From positions 2,002,354 through 2,066,353 of the forward strand of contig NZ_JAINUL010000001.1 of the NCBI RefSeq assembly GCF_020639365.1: DNA of 64,000 nt. The letters are read 5' to 3'. The position numbers and the translations under genes are program-made. The stretch comes from Streptomyces flavotricini (lineage in GTDB: Bacteria; Actinomycetota; Actinomycetes; Streptomycetales; Streptomycetaceae). Below the pieces are notes generated by a model. It was not told the origin of the DNA. It saw only the letters and a program-made list of their open reading frames with translations, and ran no database searches. Below, one piece after another: positions 57,740 through 64,000 of the stretch (positions are counted from its first letter, which is position 1; the number at the start of each line of letters is the position of its first letter).

Positions 57740-59095
57740 TCAGCGCAGGTAGGCCAGGCCCGGGTGCTCGGCCGCGTACCGGTCCAGCAGCCGCCGGGCG
57801 ACGGCGACCGAGTCCACCAGCGGGTGCAGCGCGAAGGCCTTGACCGCGTCCGCGCGGGAGCCGCTCGCGGCGGCCGCGAGGACCTCCCGCTCGACCGCCT
57901 TGACGGAGGTCACCAGGCCCACCGCGTGCAGCGGAAGCGGGTCCACGGCCACCGGGTGCGCGCCGTTCGCGTCGACCAGGCAGGGCACCTCGATGACCGC
58001 CTGCGCGTCGAGCACGGACAGCACGCCGCGGCCCCGGACGTTGAGGATCAGCGTGGCCCGTTCGTCCCGGGCGATGGCCCGCATCAGCGCGAGCGCCACC
58101 TTCTCGTACCCGCCGGACTCCAGATCGCTCTCGTCGCGCTCGCCCAGACCCGCCGCCTCGCGGTTCTCGGCCATGTACGTGGCCTCCCGCTCGGCCCGGG
58201 TCCGGTCCCACGCGGCCAGCGCCGCCCCGGCGGCCCGGTCCGGCCGGCCCGCCTCCGCGTAGAACCCGCGCTGCTGGTCGCGCAGGAAGGCCCCGCGGGT
58301 CTGCTTGGCCTCCGTGTACGCCCGTACGGTGTCACGGTTGAAGTAGTAGTAGTGCAGGTATTCGTTGGGGATCGCTCCGAGCGAGCGCAGCCACTGCGCC
58401 CCGAACAGCCGGCCCTCCTCGAAGGACTCCAGCGCCTCGGTGTCGGCCAGCAGCCGCGGCAGTTCGTCCCGGCCGCCGATGCGCAGACCGCGGACCCAGC
58501 CCAGGTGGTTGAGGCCGACGTAGTCGATCCAGGCGTCCTCGGGGCGGGCGCCGAGCAGCCGGGCGAGGCGCCGGCCGAGTCCCACCGGGGAGTCGCAGAT
58601 CCCGATCACCCGGTCGCCGAGCGCCTCGGCCATGGCCTCGGTGACCAGGCCGGCCGGGTTGGTGAAGTTGATGACCCAGGCCTCGGGGGCGATCCGGGCC
58701 ACCCTGCGGGCGATCTCCCGGGCGACCGGCACCGTCCGCAGGCCGTACGCGATCCCGCCCGCGCCGACCGTCTCCTGGCCCAGCACGCCCTCGGCCAGCG
58801 CGATCCGCTCGTCGGCGGCGCGCCCGTCGATGCCGCCGACGCGGATGGCGGAGAAGACGAAATCGGCCCCGCGCAGGGCCTCGTCGAGGTCCCCGGTGGC
58901 GGTGACGGCCGGGGCGTCGGGCACTGCGGAGGCGGCCGCCTGGTCGGCGAGCACCCGGGCCATGGCGCCGAGCCGGGCCGGGTCCTCGTCGTACAGGGTC
59001 ACGTGGGACACCCGGCCCTCGGCATGGTCGCCGAGGAGTGCACCGTAGACCAGCGGTACCCGGAACCCGCCCCCGCCGAGGATGGTCAGCCGCAC
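57740..59095 (-). CDS. GH4-family 6-phospho-beta-glucosidase-like enzyme
   Basis: 451-aa NAD- and metal-dependent glycosidase. The Rossmann start is RLTILGGGGFRVPLVYGAL, the metal/Cys site C167 (GICDSPVGL) and H197 (GLNHLGW) are in place, with NFTNPAGLVTEAM between them. GH4 enzymes cleave phosphorylated or glucuronic acid glycosides by redox-assisted elimination. GTG 59093-59095 after AGGGC. No PTS or sugar transporter is adjacent, so its substrate supply is unclear. Confidence 0.9.
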   Translation of the reverse strand: MRLTILGGGGFRVPLVYGALLGDHAEGRVSHVTLYDEDPARLGAMARVLADQAAASAVPDAPAVTATGDLDEALRGADFVFSAIRVGGIDGRAADERIALAEGVLGQETVGAGGIAYGLRTVPVAREIARRVARIAPEAWVINFTNPAGLVTEAMAEALGDRVIGICDSPVGLGRRLARLLGARPEDAWIDYVGLNHLGWVRGLRIGGRDELPRLLADTEALESFEEGRLFGAQWLRSLGAIPNEYLHYYYFNRDTVRAYTEAKQTRGAFLRDQQRGFYAEAGRPDRAAGAALAAWDRTRAEREATYMAENREAAGLGERDESDLESGGYEKVALALMRAIARDERATLILNVRGRGVLSVLDAQAVIEVPCLVDANGAHPVAVDPLPLHAVGLVTSVKAVEREVLAAAASGSRADAVKAFALHPLVDSVAVARRLLDRYAAEHPGLAYLR

Positions 59096-59213
59096 GCCCT
59101 ACCGCCCTTCGCCCGCGCCACGATCGGTGCCACGATCCGTGGCATCCGGTCCGCGACACGCGATCGACCCGTGAATGGAGGCTCCAGTGTCCCTTGCGGA
59201 CCCGGGCTTGTCC

Positions 59214-60203
59214 TCAGTCCTCCAGCGACGGCACGGCGCGCAGCCGGGGTCCCTGCTGGAGCGGGGCGGTCGGGCCGACCCCGGCCGGGCCGGTCGCCGC
59301 GCCCTGCGGGGCCGACAGGACCATGGTGATCCGGGTGAGGCCCATCCCGTCGAGCATCCGGCTGGATTCGGCCACCATCCGGCAGCGCACGTGCCCCCAG
59401 CGCGGGTCCCAGTGGCGGACGGTCCGCACGGCCCCGTCCAGCTCGGCGGCGTCCGCCCCGTGGGTGCTCAGCCAGTGCGGCACCCCGTAGCGGTAGGCCG
59501 CCTCCATGAACGGATCGCGGGCCACCTCCTGGCGGATGCTGTTCAGGCCCTCGTCCTCCGGGGCGGCGGCGAGCGCGCCGGCGAACTGGGCCAGCAGCGG
59601 TACGCACCAGGCCGGTTCGTGGTCTTCCAGCACGGCCGCGGCGTCCGGGTGGAACAGCACGAAGCGCAGGAAGTTGTCGTCCGGCAGGGCGGTCGGATGC
59701 GGGCGCACCGACTGGAAGAGCTTGTCGAACGCCGAGTTGGTCAGCGCCACGTCCCAGCGGTGGTCGACCAGGAAGCTCGGGTAGGGCACCGCCTCCATGA
59801 GCGCCGCGTAGTCGCACAGGTAGTCCCGCTGGGCGGGGTCCTGGGGCAGCCGGCTCTCCTCGGCCGCCCGCCAGGTCGGCGGCGGGTCCCGGTCGACCAT
59901 GACGCGGAAGAGCCAGAAGCACTGCCGCTCGCTCATCTCCAGGGCCTCGGCCAGGGCGAGCAGTTTGCGGTCGGTCCATTCCTTGACCAGGCCGCGTTCC
60001 CAGTTGCCGTAGGCGCGGACGCTGATGCGCAGCCGGGCGGCGAGGTCCTCCTGGCTCAGGCCCAGTTCCTCACGCCGCTGGCGCAAAATCTCCTTGCGCC
60101 GCTCCGACCGCACTGCGCCGCGTGCGGACTCTTCGCCCGCAAGGCGTTCCTCACCGGCTCGGGCAAGCCCATCGGACGGGCGCACCGCTGCGAGATGTGG
60201 CAC
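59214..60203 (-). CDS. XRE-family regulator with MmyB-like ligand-binding domain
   Basis: 329 aa. N-terminal XRE helix-turn-helix at about residues 36-95 (LGLSQEDLAARLRISVRAYGNWERG), then an MmyB-type domain (about 125-295) with YPSFLVDHRWDVALTNSAFDKLF and FMEAAYRYGVPHWLSTHG. GTG 60201-60203 is preferred over upstream ATGs (60269, 60314, 60371) because GGGGGAG stands 6 nt before it. Known MmyB-like proteins regulate secondary metabolism or bind fatty-acid-like ligands. It is divergent from the HTH/protease/membrane module B and shares its 219-bp promoter region. Confidence 0.88.
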   Translation of the reverse strand: MPHLAAVRPSDGLARAGEERLAGEESARGAVRSERRKEILRQRREELGLSQEDLAARLRISVRAYGNWERGLVKEWTDRKLLALAEALEMSERQCFWLFRVMVDRDPPPTWRAAEESRLPQDPAQRDYLCDYAALMEAVPYPSFLVDHRWDVALTNSAFDKLFQSVRPHPTALPDDNFLRFVLFHPDAAAVLEDHEPAWCVPLLAQFAGALAAAPEDEGLNSIRQEVARDPFMEAAYRYGVPHWLSTHGADAAELDGAVRTVRHWDPRWGHVRCRMVAESSRMLDGMGLTRITMVLSAPQGAATGPAGVGPTAPLQQGPRLRAVPSLED

Positions 60204-60250
60204 CGAGAGCTCCCCCTCTTCACGGTCTGGATCTTCAATTTCCTCTGGCG

Positions 60251-60280
60251 ATCCTGCTACCGACTTCATTCGAGTGTCAA
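60251..60280 (-). promoter_or_regulatory. Candidate promoter of the XRE/MmyB regulator
   Basis: On the minus strand TTGACA (60275-60280) and CAGGAT (60251-60256) are separated by 18 nt, a good vegetative Streptomyces promoter. It is about 50 nt upstream of GTG 60203. Confidence 0.5.
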
Positions 60281-60318
60281 CTATCGTGGCAATTCCAGCC
60301 TCTTGACAGCTCATTCCC

Positions 60319-60332
60319 GCCACAGCTGTGGC
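60319..60332. promoter_or_regulatory. Perfect 14-bp palindrome between divergent HTH genes
   Basis: GCCACAGCTGTGGC, 11 nt after a TTGACA box at 60303-60308 (plus strand) and 91 nt upstream of the HTH gene at 60423. Most likely the binding site of one of the two flanking HTH proteins. Confidence 0.55.
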
Positions 60333-60422
60333 AAGTTCTGGCCCTGCGGCGGCTCCTCGGCTAGATTCCAAAAGCCGACCATGTGCCCGTACCGACCCCG
60401 CCGCGATCTAGGAGAACCACTG

Positions 60423-61088
60423 GTGACAGACGGCTTCCCGGCTCCCGTCGCGGTGGCCAACGCGCCCCTGGCAGCCACCGTCACGCGCGTCGCCGAACTC
60501 GCGGGCAAGATGGGCCACGACCTGAACAAGGTCTTCGACCTGCGCCGCCTCTCCGAGGCCTCCGGCGTTCCCGCCGACGTTGTCAGGTCCCTGCTCGACG
60601 GCCGGCCCGTCGTCGAGCCCTGCCTGCAGACCCGCTTCCTCCAGCGCCTCGACCTGCTCCGGCGCACCCGGCTGAAACCTAACGGACGCCGCTACACGCA
60701 GCAGGAGATCGCGGACGGCGCCGGCATGTCGCGCCAGCAGGCGGGCGCCCTGATCAACGGCGACCGCCGGCCCACCATGGAGCACTGCGACGCCATCCAG
60801 CGCTTCTTCGGCGTCCACGCCGGCTTCCTCACCGCCCACGACGCCGAAGCGCTCACCGACGCCCTCCAGCGGACCGAGCAGCAGCTGCTCCAGGACTACG
60901 CGGGCCGCACGCGCGAAACCGTACCCGCTCCGGCGGCTTCGACCGGCGATCCGCTGGCAAGACTCCTGCAGAACCACGGTGTCCGCGGCATCGCCTGGCG
61001 GGCGGCCCAACTGCCCAGCGACAAACACCGGGACAAGGTGACCGAGTGGCTGGACATGCTTCTCGAAAGCGTCAAACCGAATGAATGA
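60423..61088 (+). CDS. Helix-turn-helix regulator (module B, first gene)
   Basis: 221 aa. An XRE-like HTH is at residues 91-117 (YTQQEIADGAGMSRQQAGALINGDRRP); residues about 25-62 form a second HTH-like region (GHDLNKVFDLRRLSEASGVPADVVRSLLDGR). AGGAG 8 nt before GTG 60423. A coiled or helical C-terminus ends REK/VTEWLDMLLESV. First of three plus-strand genes with the protease and membrane protein; the most plausible local substrate for the protease, by analogy with ImmR/ImmA and DdrO/IrrE. Confidence 0.82.
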   Translation: MTDGFPAPVAVANAPLAATVTRVAELAGKMGHDLNKVFDLRRLSEASGVPADVVRSLLDGRPVVEPCLQTRFLQRLDLLRRTRLKPNGRRYTQQEIADGAGMSRQQAGALINGDRRPTMEHCDAIQRFFGVHAGFLTAHDAEALTDALQRTEQQLLQDYAGRTRETVPAPAASTGDPLARLLQNHGVRGIAWRAAQLPSDKHRDKVTEWLDMLLESVKPNE

Positions 61089-61155
61089 TGACCCGGTCGA
61101 GAGTCTGGGTCTGATCCTTGAGTCCTGATCCGGATCCGCGCCGACGGGGAGAACG

Positions 61156-61713
61156 GTGAGCATAGGCAGAGAGCAGCGCCGGTTGTGCGGCGAACTGGTG
61201 GCCGGGCTCCGGCTGACCGCGCCCGTGGAACCCGTGGACCTCTACGCCGCCCTCTGCGAGGGCATGAGCAGACACCGCGGCCGCCGGGTGGACTTCCGGA
61301 TGGCCTCGTTCCCGCCGGGGACGGCCAGCGGCCTGTGGCTCGACATGGCGGACCGCGATCTGGTGGTCATCGAGGAACGCACCGCACCCGACCACCAGCT
61401 GGTCATCCTGGGCCACGAGCTGTGGCACATGAAGGCCGGCCACTGCAGCCACCACGTCGACGGAGCCGCCGTCGCCGCCCGGCTGCTGTCGGACGAGGCC
61501 GACATCGCCGAGACCGTCCGGAGCGTAGCCGCGCGCACGCGCGCCGACGTCTCGGAGGAGACCGAGGCGGAGACGTTCGGTTTACTGCTGGGCAGCCGGT
61601 GCCGAACCTGGCTCGCCGGGTCCGCGAGCCATCGGGCGCCCGCGCAGCGTGATCAGTTGGCGGGCCGCATCGAGGCCTCGCTCGGATACCGGGGGCACAG
61701 GAACGACCGTTGA
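61156..61713 (+). CDS. ImmA/IrrE-like zinc metallopeptidase with TTA codon (module B)
   Basis: 185 aa. The zinc site HELWH is at residues 87-91 within VILGHELWHMKAGH; candidate third ligand in EETEAETFG (about 134-142). It aligns with the module A protease at 18191-18694 through the preceding GLW-x-D and E-x-T-x-H landmarks. Codon 143 (61582-61584) is TTA, next to the putative zinc-ligand helix, so synthesis should need the bldA leucyl-tRNA and be confined to late growth. GTG 61156 after GGGGAGAACG. TTGA overlap couples it to the membrane-protein gene. Confidence 0.85.
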   Translation: MSIGREQRRLCGELVAGLRLTAPVEPVDLYAALCEGMSRHRGRRVDFRMASFPPGTASGLWLDMADRDLVVIEERTAPDHQLVILGHELWHMKAGHCSHHVDGAAVAARLLSDEADIAETVRSVAARTRADVSEETEAETFGLLLGSRCRTWLAGSASHRAPAQRDQLAGRIEASLGYRGHRNDR

Positions 61714-62897
61714 ACGGCCAGGACTACTACATACCGGCAGCCGCCCTGGCGGTATCGCTCGCCTTCAAGCTGCCGGCGCTACGGCACAACTGGCGCGATC
61801 CGCTCCTGCGGTCGGTCTGCGCCCTGCTGATCCTGGCCGGATCGGTGTTCACCTTCGCCGCCCCGCCCACCATCGAGGCGGTCAACAAGTGGACCGGCAT
61901 CACCAACTTCTCCGCCCCCCTCGTCTACTGCCTGATCACCCTGTTCAGCGCCGCCTGCCTGGTCCTGATCGTGAACTGGCGCGGCGGCCCGCCCGAGGTG
62001 ACCCGGCGGATCTCGCGCCGCTGGATGATCGGCTACGGCGGCGTCGTCGTGGTGCTGGTGGTGCTGTTCGCGCTCGGCCACACACCGGTCGAGCGGCTGC
62101 GCGACTTCGACACGTACTACGCCAACACCCCGTACATCCAGCAGATGATCGCCCTCTACCTGACGGCTCACCTGGTGGCGGCCGTCGTGATGGTGGCGAT
62201 GTGCTGGCGCTGGTCCCTGCAGGTGCACGGCTGGCTGCGGATCGGCCTGATGATCATCGTCTCGGGCTACGTCTTCAACCTCAGCTACGACGCCACCAAG
62301 ATCTCCGCGGTGGTCGCCCGCTGGGCCGGCCACGACCTCGACGACCTGAGTACCTACATCGCCCCGCCGCTCGCCTCCGTCGGCGCGCTGATCAGCGCGA
62401 TCGGCTTCGTCCTGCCCCTGCTGTGCCAGCGGCTGTCCGACAGCTGGCAGACCTGGACGACGTACCGGCGCCTCGGCGCGCTCTGGCACGAGGTGCAGAT
62501 CGGCGCCCCGAGCGGCACGCCCTGCGTGCAGATGTCCTGGTGGGCCCCGGCGGAACTGCGGGTGATCCAGCGCGAGTCGGACATCCACGACGGGTTCCTG
62601 CACCTCGGCCCGTACTTCGACCCCGGCCGCCGCGAGGACGCGTACGCGCGGGCCCTCGCGGCCGGGGCGGAGGAGGAGGCGGCGCGGGCGGTCGCCGACG
62701 CGGCGATGGTCGCGGCCGCCGTACAGGCCCGCTCGGCGGATCCGGAGGGCGCGGTCATCGGGGCGAGCGAGGAGAGCGTCCTCGACACCCTCGGGGGGCC
62801 GCGCGACCTCGTACGGATCTCACACGCGCTGCGGCATTCGCCGGTGGTGGCGGCCGTACGGCGGCAGGTGGCCCTGTCGGGGAGCGGACCGGCCTGA
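61710..62897 (+). CDS. Multi-pass membrane protein of the MAB_1171c/DUF6545-like family (module B)
   Basis: 395 aa. TTG start overlaps the protease stop (TTGA, 61710-61713). About seven hydrophobic helices fill residues 1-240; the soluble C-terminus includes LGALWHEVQ and RVIQRESDIHDGFLHLGPYF, equivalent to LWPLWRDLV and YRKVIETRDAILILGEYV in module A. The C-terminal domain ends in Ala-rich helices. Same family as 16990-18204. Proposed role: membrane sensor or regulator of the protease. Transport is only the recalled database label. Confidence 0.8.
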   Translation: MNGQDYYIPAAALAVSLAFKLPALRHNWRDPLLRSVCALLILAGSVFTFAAPPTIEAVNKWTGITNFSAPLVYCLITLFSAACLVLIVNWRGGPPEVTRRISRRWMIGYGGVVVVLVVLFALGHTPVERLRDFDTYYANTPYIQQMIALYLTAHLVAAVVMVAMCWRWSLQVHGWLRIGLMIIVSGYVFNLSYDATKISAVVARWAGHDLDDLSTYIAPPLASVGALISAIGFVLPLLCQRLSDSWQTWTTYRRLGALWHEVQIGAPSGTPCVQMSWWAPAELRVIQRESDIHDGFLHLGPYFDPGRREDAYARALAAGAEEEAARAVADAAMVAAAVQARSADPEGAVIGASEESVLDTLGGPRDLVRISHALRHSPVVAAVRRQVALSGSGPA

Positions 62898-62933
62898 GCC
62901 GGCCCGCCCGCGCCGTGCCGGGCCCCCGGCGGG

Positions 62934-63713
62934 TCAGCGCTCGGCCGCGGCCAGCGCCACCTTCGGGAACAGGTCCTGGAACGGGCCCGCGGAATCGATT
63001 CCGTCCCGGCCGTAGGGTGCGTCGAAGCTCCACACCATGAACAGCAGGAACACGATCAGCGCGCTGAACAGCCCCGCCAGCAGCAGCTCGCGCCCGGACC
63101 GGCGGATCTGCAGGGTGAAGATCAGCCCCACCGTGACCACTCCGCCGACCAGCAGCCCGAACCACACCACGCTCGGCAGCGTGGACTCGTCGGCCTGCAT
63201 CCGCGAGTGCCGGGCGTCGTCGGCGGCCGCGATGTGGTCGAGCAGCGGCTGGTAGGCCTGTGCCTGGAGCTCGTTCGCCGGGCTCTGGTGGGTGACGTCG
63301 GTGCGCAGCTTGCCGAGCAGGTCGGCGCCCTGGGACGAGGCGCCCCGGCCCGAGGTGAGCAGCGGCCAGTCCACGGCGACGGTGTGGGAGACGTACGCGT
63401 CGACCTCGCCGCGGATCCGGTCGCGCACCGGGGTCGGGTAGACGTCGGCGCGCTGGGTGACCTCGTACAGCGACTGGGCCTCGCGGCGCACGCTGTCCTC
63501 GGCGGCGCCGCGCGCCTCCCAGACGCCGGCGATGGCCAGGCCCAGCACGATGGCGTAGACCACGCCCACCATCATCGTCATGTACTCGATGACGTCGGGG
63601 GTTTCGCTGGTGTCCTCGTCCTCCGCGACCCGGCGGTGCCGGAGCGCGGTGCAGGCGAGGACGAGGGCGCAGACGAGCGCCATGGCGACGGCCAGGACCA
63701 GCCATTCGGACAC
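62934..63713 (-). CDS. DUF4239-like membrane protein
   Basis: 259 aa with two N-terminal TM helices (about 4-24 and 46-66), a helical region of about 110 residues, and two C-terminal TM helices (about 183-205 and 212-233). ARGAAEDSVRREAQSLYEVTQRADVYP is typical of DUF4239 (bestrophin-like) proteins. Function unknown. Convergent with module B, 36 nt between stops; not obviously part of that operon. Confidence 0.8.
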   Translation of the reverse strand: MSEWLVLAVAMALVCALVLACTALRHRRVAEDEDTSETPDVIEYMTMMVGVVYAIVLGLAIAGVWEARGAAEDSVRREAQSLYEVTQRADVYPTPVRDRIRGEVDAYVSHTVAVDWPLLTSGRGASSQGADLLGKLRTDVTHQSPANELQAQAYQPLLDHIAAADDARHSRMQADESTLPSVVWFGLLVGGVVTVGLIFTLQIRRSGRELLLAGLFSALIVFLLFMVWSFDAPYGRDGIDSAGPFQDLFPKVALAAAER

Positions 63714-63761
63714 GAGGGTTCTCCCGTTGGTGGATCGGTGGATCGGGTAGGGCGGTGGGGC

Positions 63762-64000
63762 TCAGCGACGGCTCTTGGAACGCGGCCGCAGCGCGGCGGC
63801 GGCGAGGACGGCCGGGGTGGTGACGACGACCATGAGCATCACGGTGGACATGCCGCCCGGGCCGCGCCGCTCCAGGGCGACCGAGCGGTACGGGCGCACG
63901 TGGAAGGCGGTGGCGGGCGCGGCCACGGCTGCGGCCCGGGGCGGGGCGGGGGCCGCGGCCGGCGCCGGCCCGGCAGCGACCGGGGGATCCGGCGCGGGCG
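63762..64000 (-). CDS. Membrane-anchored Ala/Pro-rich protein (partial, 5' end outside window)
   Basis: The C-terminal about 78 residues of a minus-strand gene: a Pro/Ala-rich stretch, then HVRPYRSVALERRGPGG and a final TM helix STVMLMVVVTTPAVLAAAAL with a basic tail RPRSKSR and TGA at 63762-63764. Topology suggests an extracellular or wall-exposed protein anchored by its C-terminal helix. The rest lies beyond the window edge. Family not recognised. Confidence 0.6.
   Translation of the reverse strand, partial: PAPDPPVAAGPAPAAAPAPPRAAAVAAPATAFHVRPYRSVALERRGPGGMSTVMLMVVVTTPAVLAAAALRPRSKSRR

Noticed and set aside
56198..59329. 1043-aa plus-strand open frame opposite the MFS and GH4 genes
   Set aside because: Antisense shadow with low-complexity His/Arg/Glu residues and no recognisable domain.
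1..64000. tRNA, rRNA or CRISPR loci
   Set aside because: No cloverleaf-like or regularly spaced repeat sequence was seen on reading through both strands; a covariance-model scan would settle this.

Overview
This window is high-GC actinobacterial chromosome, almost certainly Streptomyces. Evidence: third-codon GC bias throughout, hopanoid genes hpnC/hpnD/hpnE, an SsgA-like sporulation regulator, a WhiB-family Fe-S regulator, many GTG/TTG starts and only two TTA (bldA-dependent) leucine codons noticed. No rRNA, tRNA, CRISPR array, integrase or intact insertion sequence was seen. The one obvious repeat-type element is a palindromic block of about 1 kb with no gene at 42017-43019.

Layout. 1-2537 (minus): end of a hopanoid/squalene operon (hpnC, hpnD, hpnE; hpnE runs off the left edge). 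2851-9917 (minus): seven genes that look like a surface glycopolymer or phospholipid-headgroup pathway: a DUF5941-like CDP-alcohol phosphotransferase, a sugar/alcohol nucleotidyltransferase, a glycerol-1-phosphate-dehydrogenase-like enzyme, a second CDP-alcohol phosphotransferase, a GT2 glycosyltransferase and a Wzm/Wzt (TagGH)-type ABC exporter. 10236-16974: idi, an RsbW-like ATPase, a 5'-truncated HdeD remnant, enoyl-CoA hydratase, a DJ-1/PfpI protein beside a GlxA-type AraC regulator, an ABC-F ATPase and an SDR. 16990-18694 (minus): a two-gene module of an ImmA/IrrE-like zinc protease and a multi-pass membrane protein. 18997-26918: tex, an SCO6745-family protein, a small WXG/EspC-like protein, a secreted M1 peptidase, an MpaB-type oxygenase and a secreted sphingomyelinase. 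27441-37539: a beta-oxidation region (acyl-CoA ligase, MerR-type regulator, FadB-like, thiolase, acyl-CoA dehydrogenase, LLM oxidoreductase, CoA-transferase, MmcQ). 37921-48802: a secreted PKD/repeat protein, a saccharopine-dehydrogenase-like protein, endonuclease V, YciI, the palindromic element, a secreted BNR protein, an Fe-S protein, an SsgA-like protein, a second ABC-F with a possible attenuator leader, an acyl-ACP desaturase and a WhiB protein. 48865-59095: VOC protein, divergent LigD-type polymerase and ATP-dependent ligase, two flavoproteins, Nudix, two small overlapping genes, an MFS exporter with a C-terminal winged-helix tail, and a GH4 glycosidase. 59214-62897: an XRE/MmyB regulator divergent from a three-gene module of HTH protein, ImmA/IrrE-like protease (with a TTA codon) and multi-pass membrane protein. 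This is the same protease plus membrane-protein pairing as at 16990-18694. 62934-64000: a DUF4239-like membrane protein and the end of a further membrane protein.

The best candidate for an under-described system is the protease/membrane-protein module, present twice about 42 kb apart with translationally coupled genes in both copies, once under HTH control and a bldA-type codon. Second is the 3.6-9.9 kb locus, which combines an archaeal-type sn-glycerol-1-phosphate dehydrogenase fold with CDP-alcohol chemistry and an ABC exporter. All family names are from recognition of motifs and remembered families; no database search was run.
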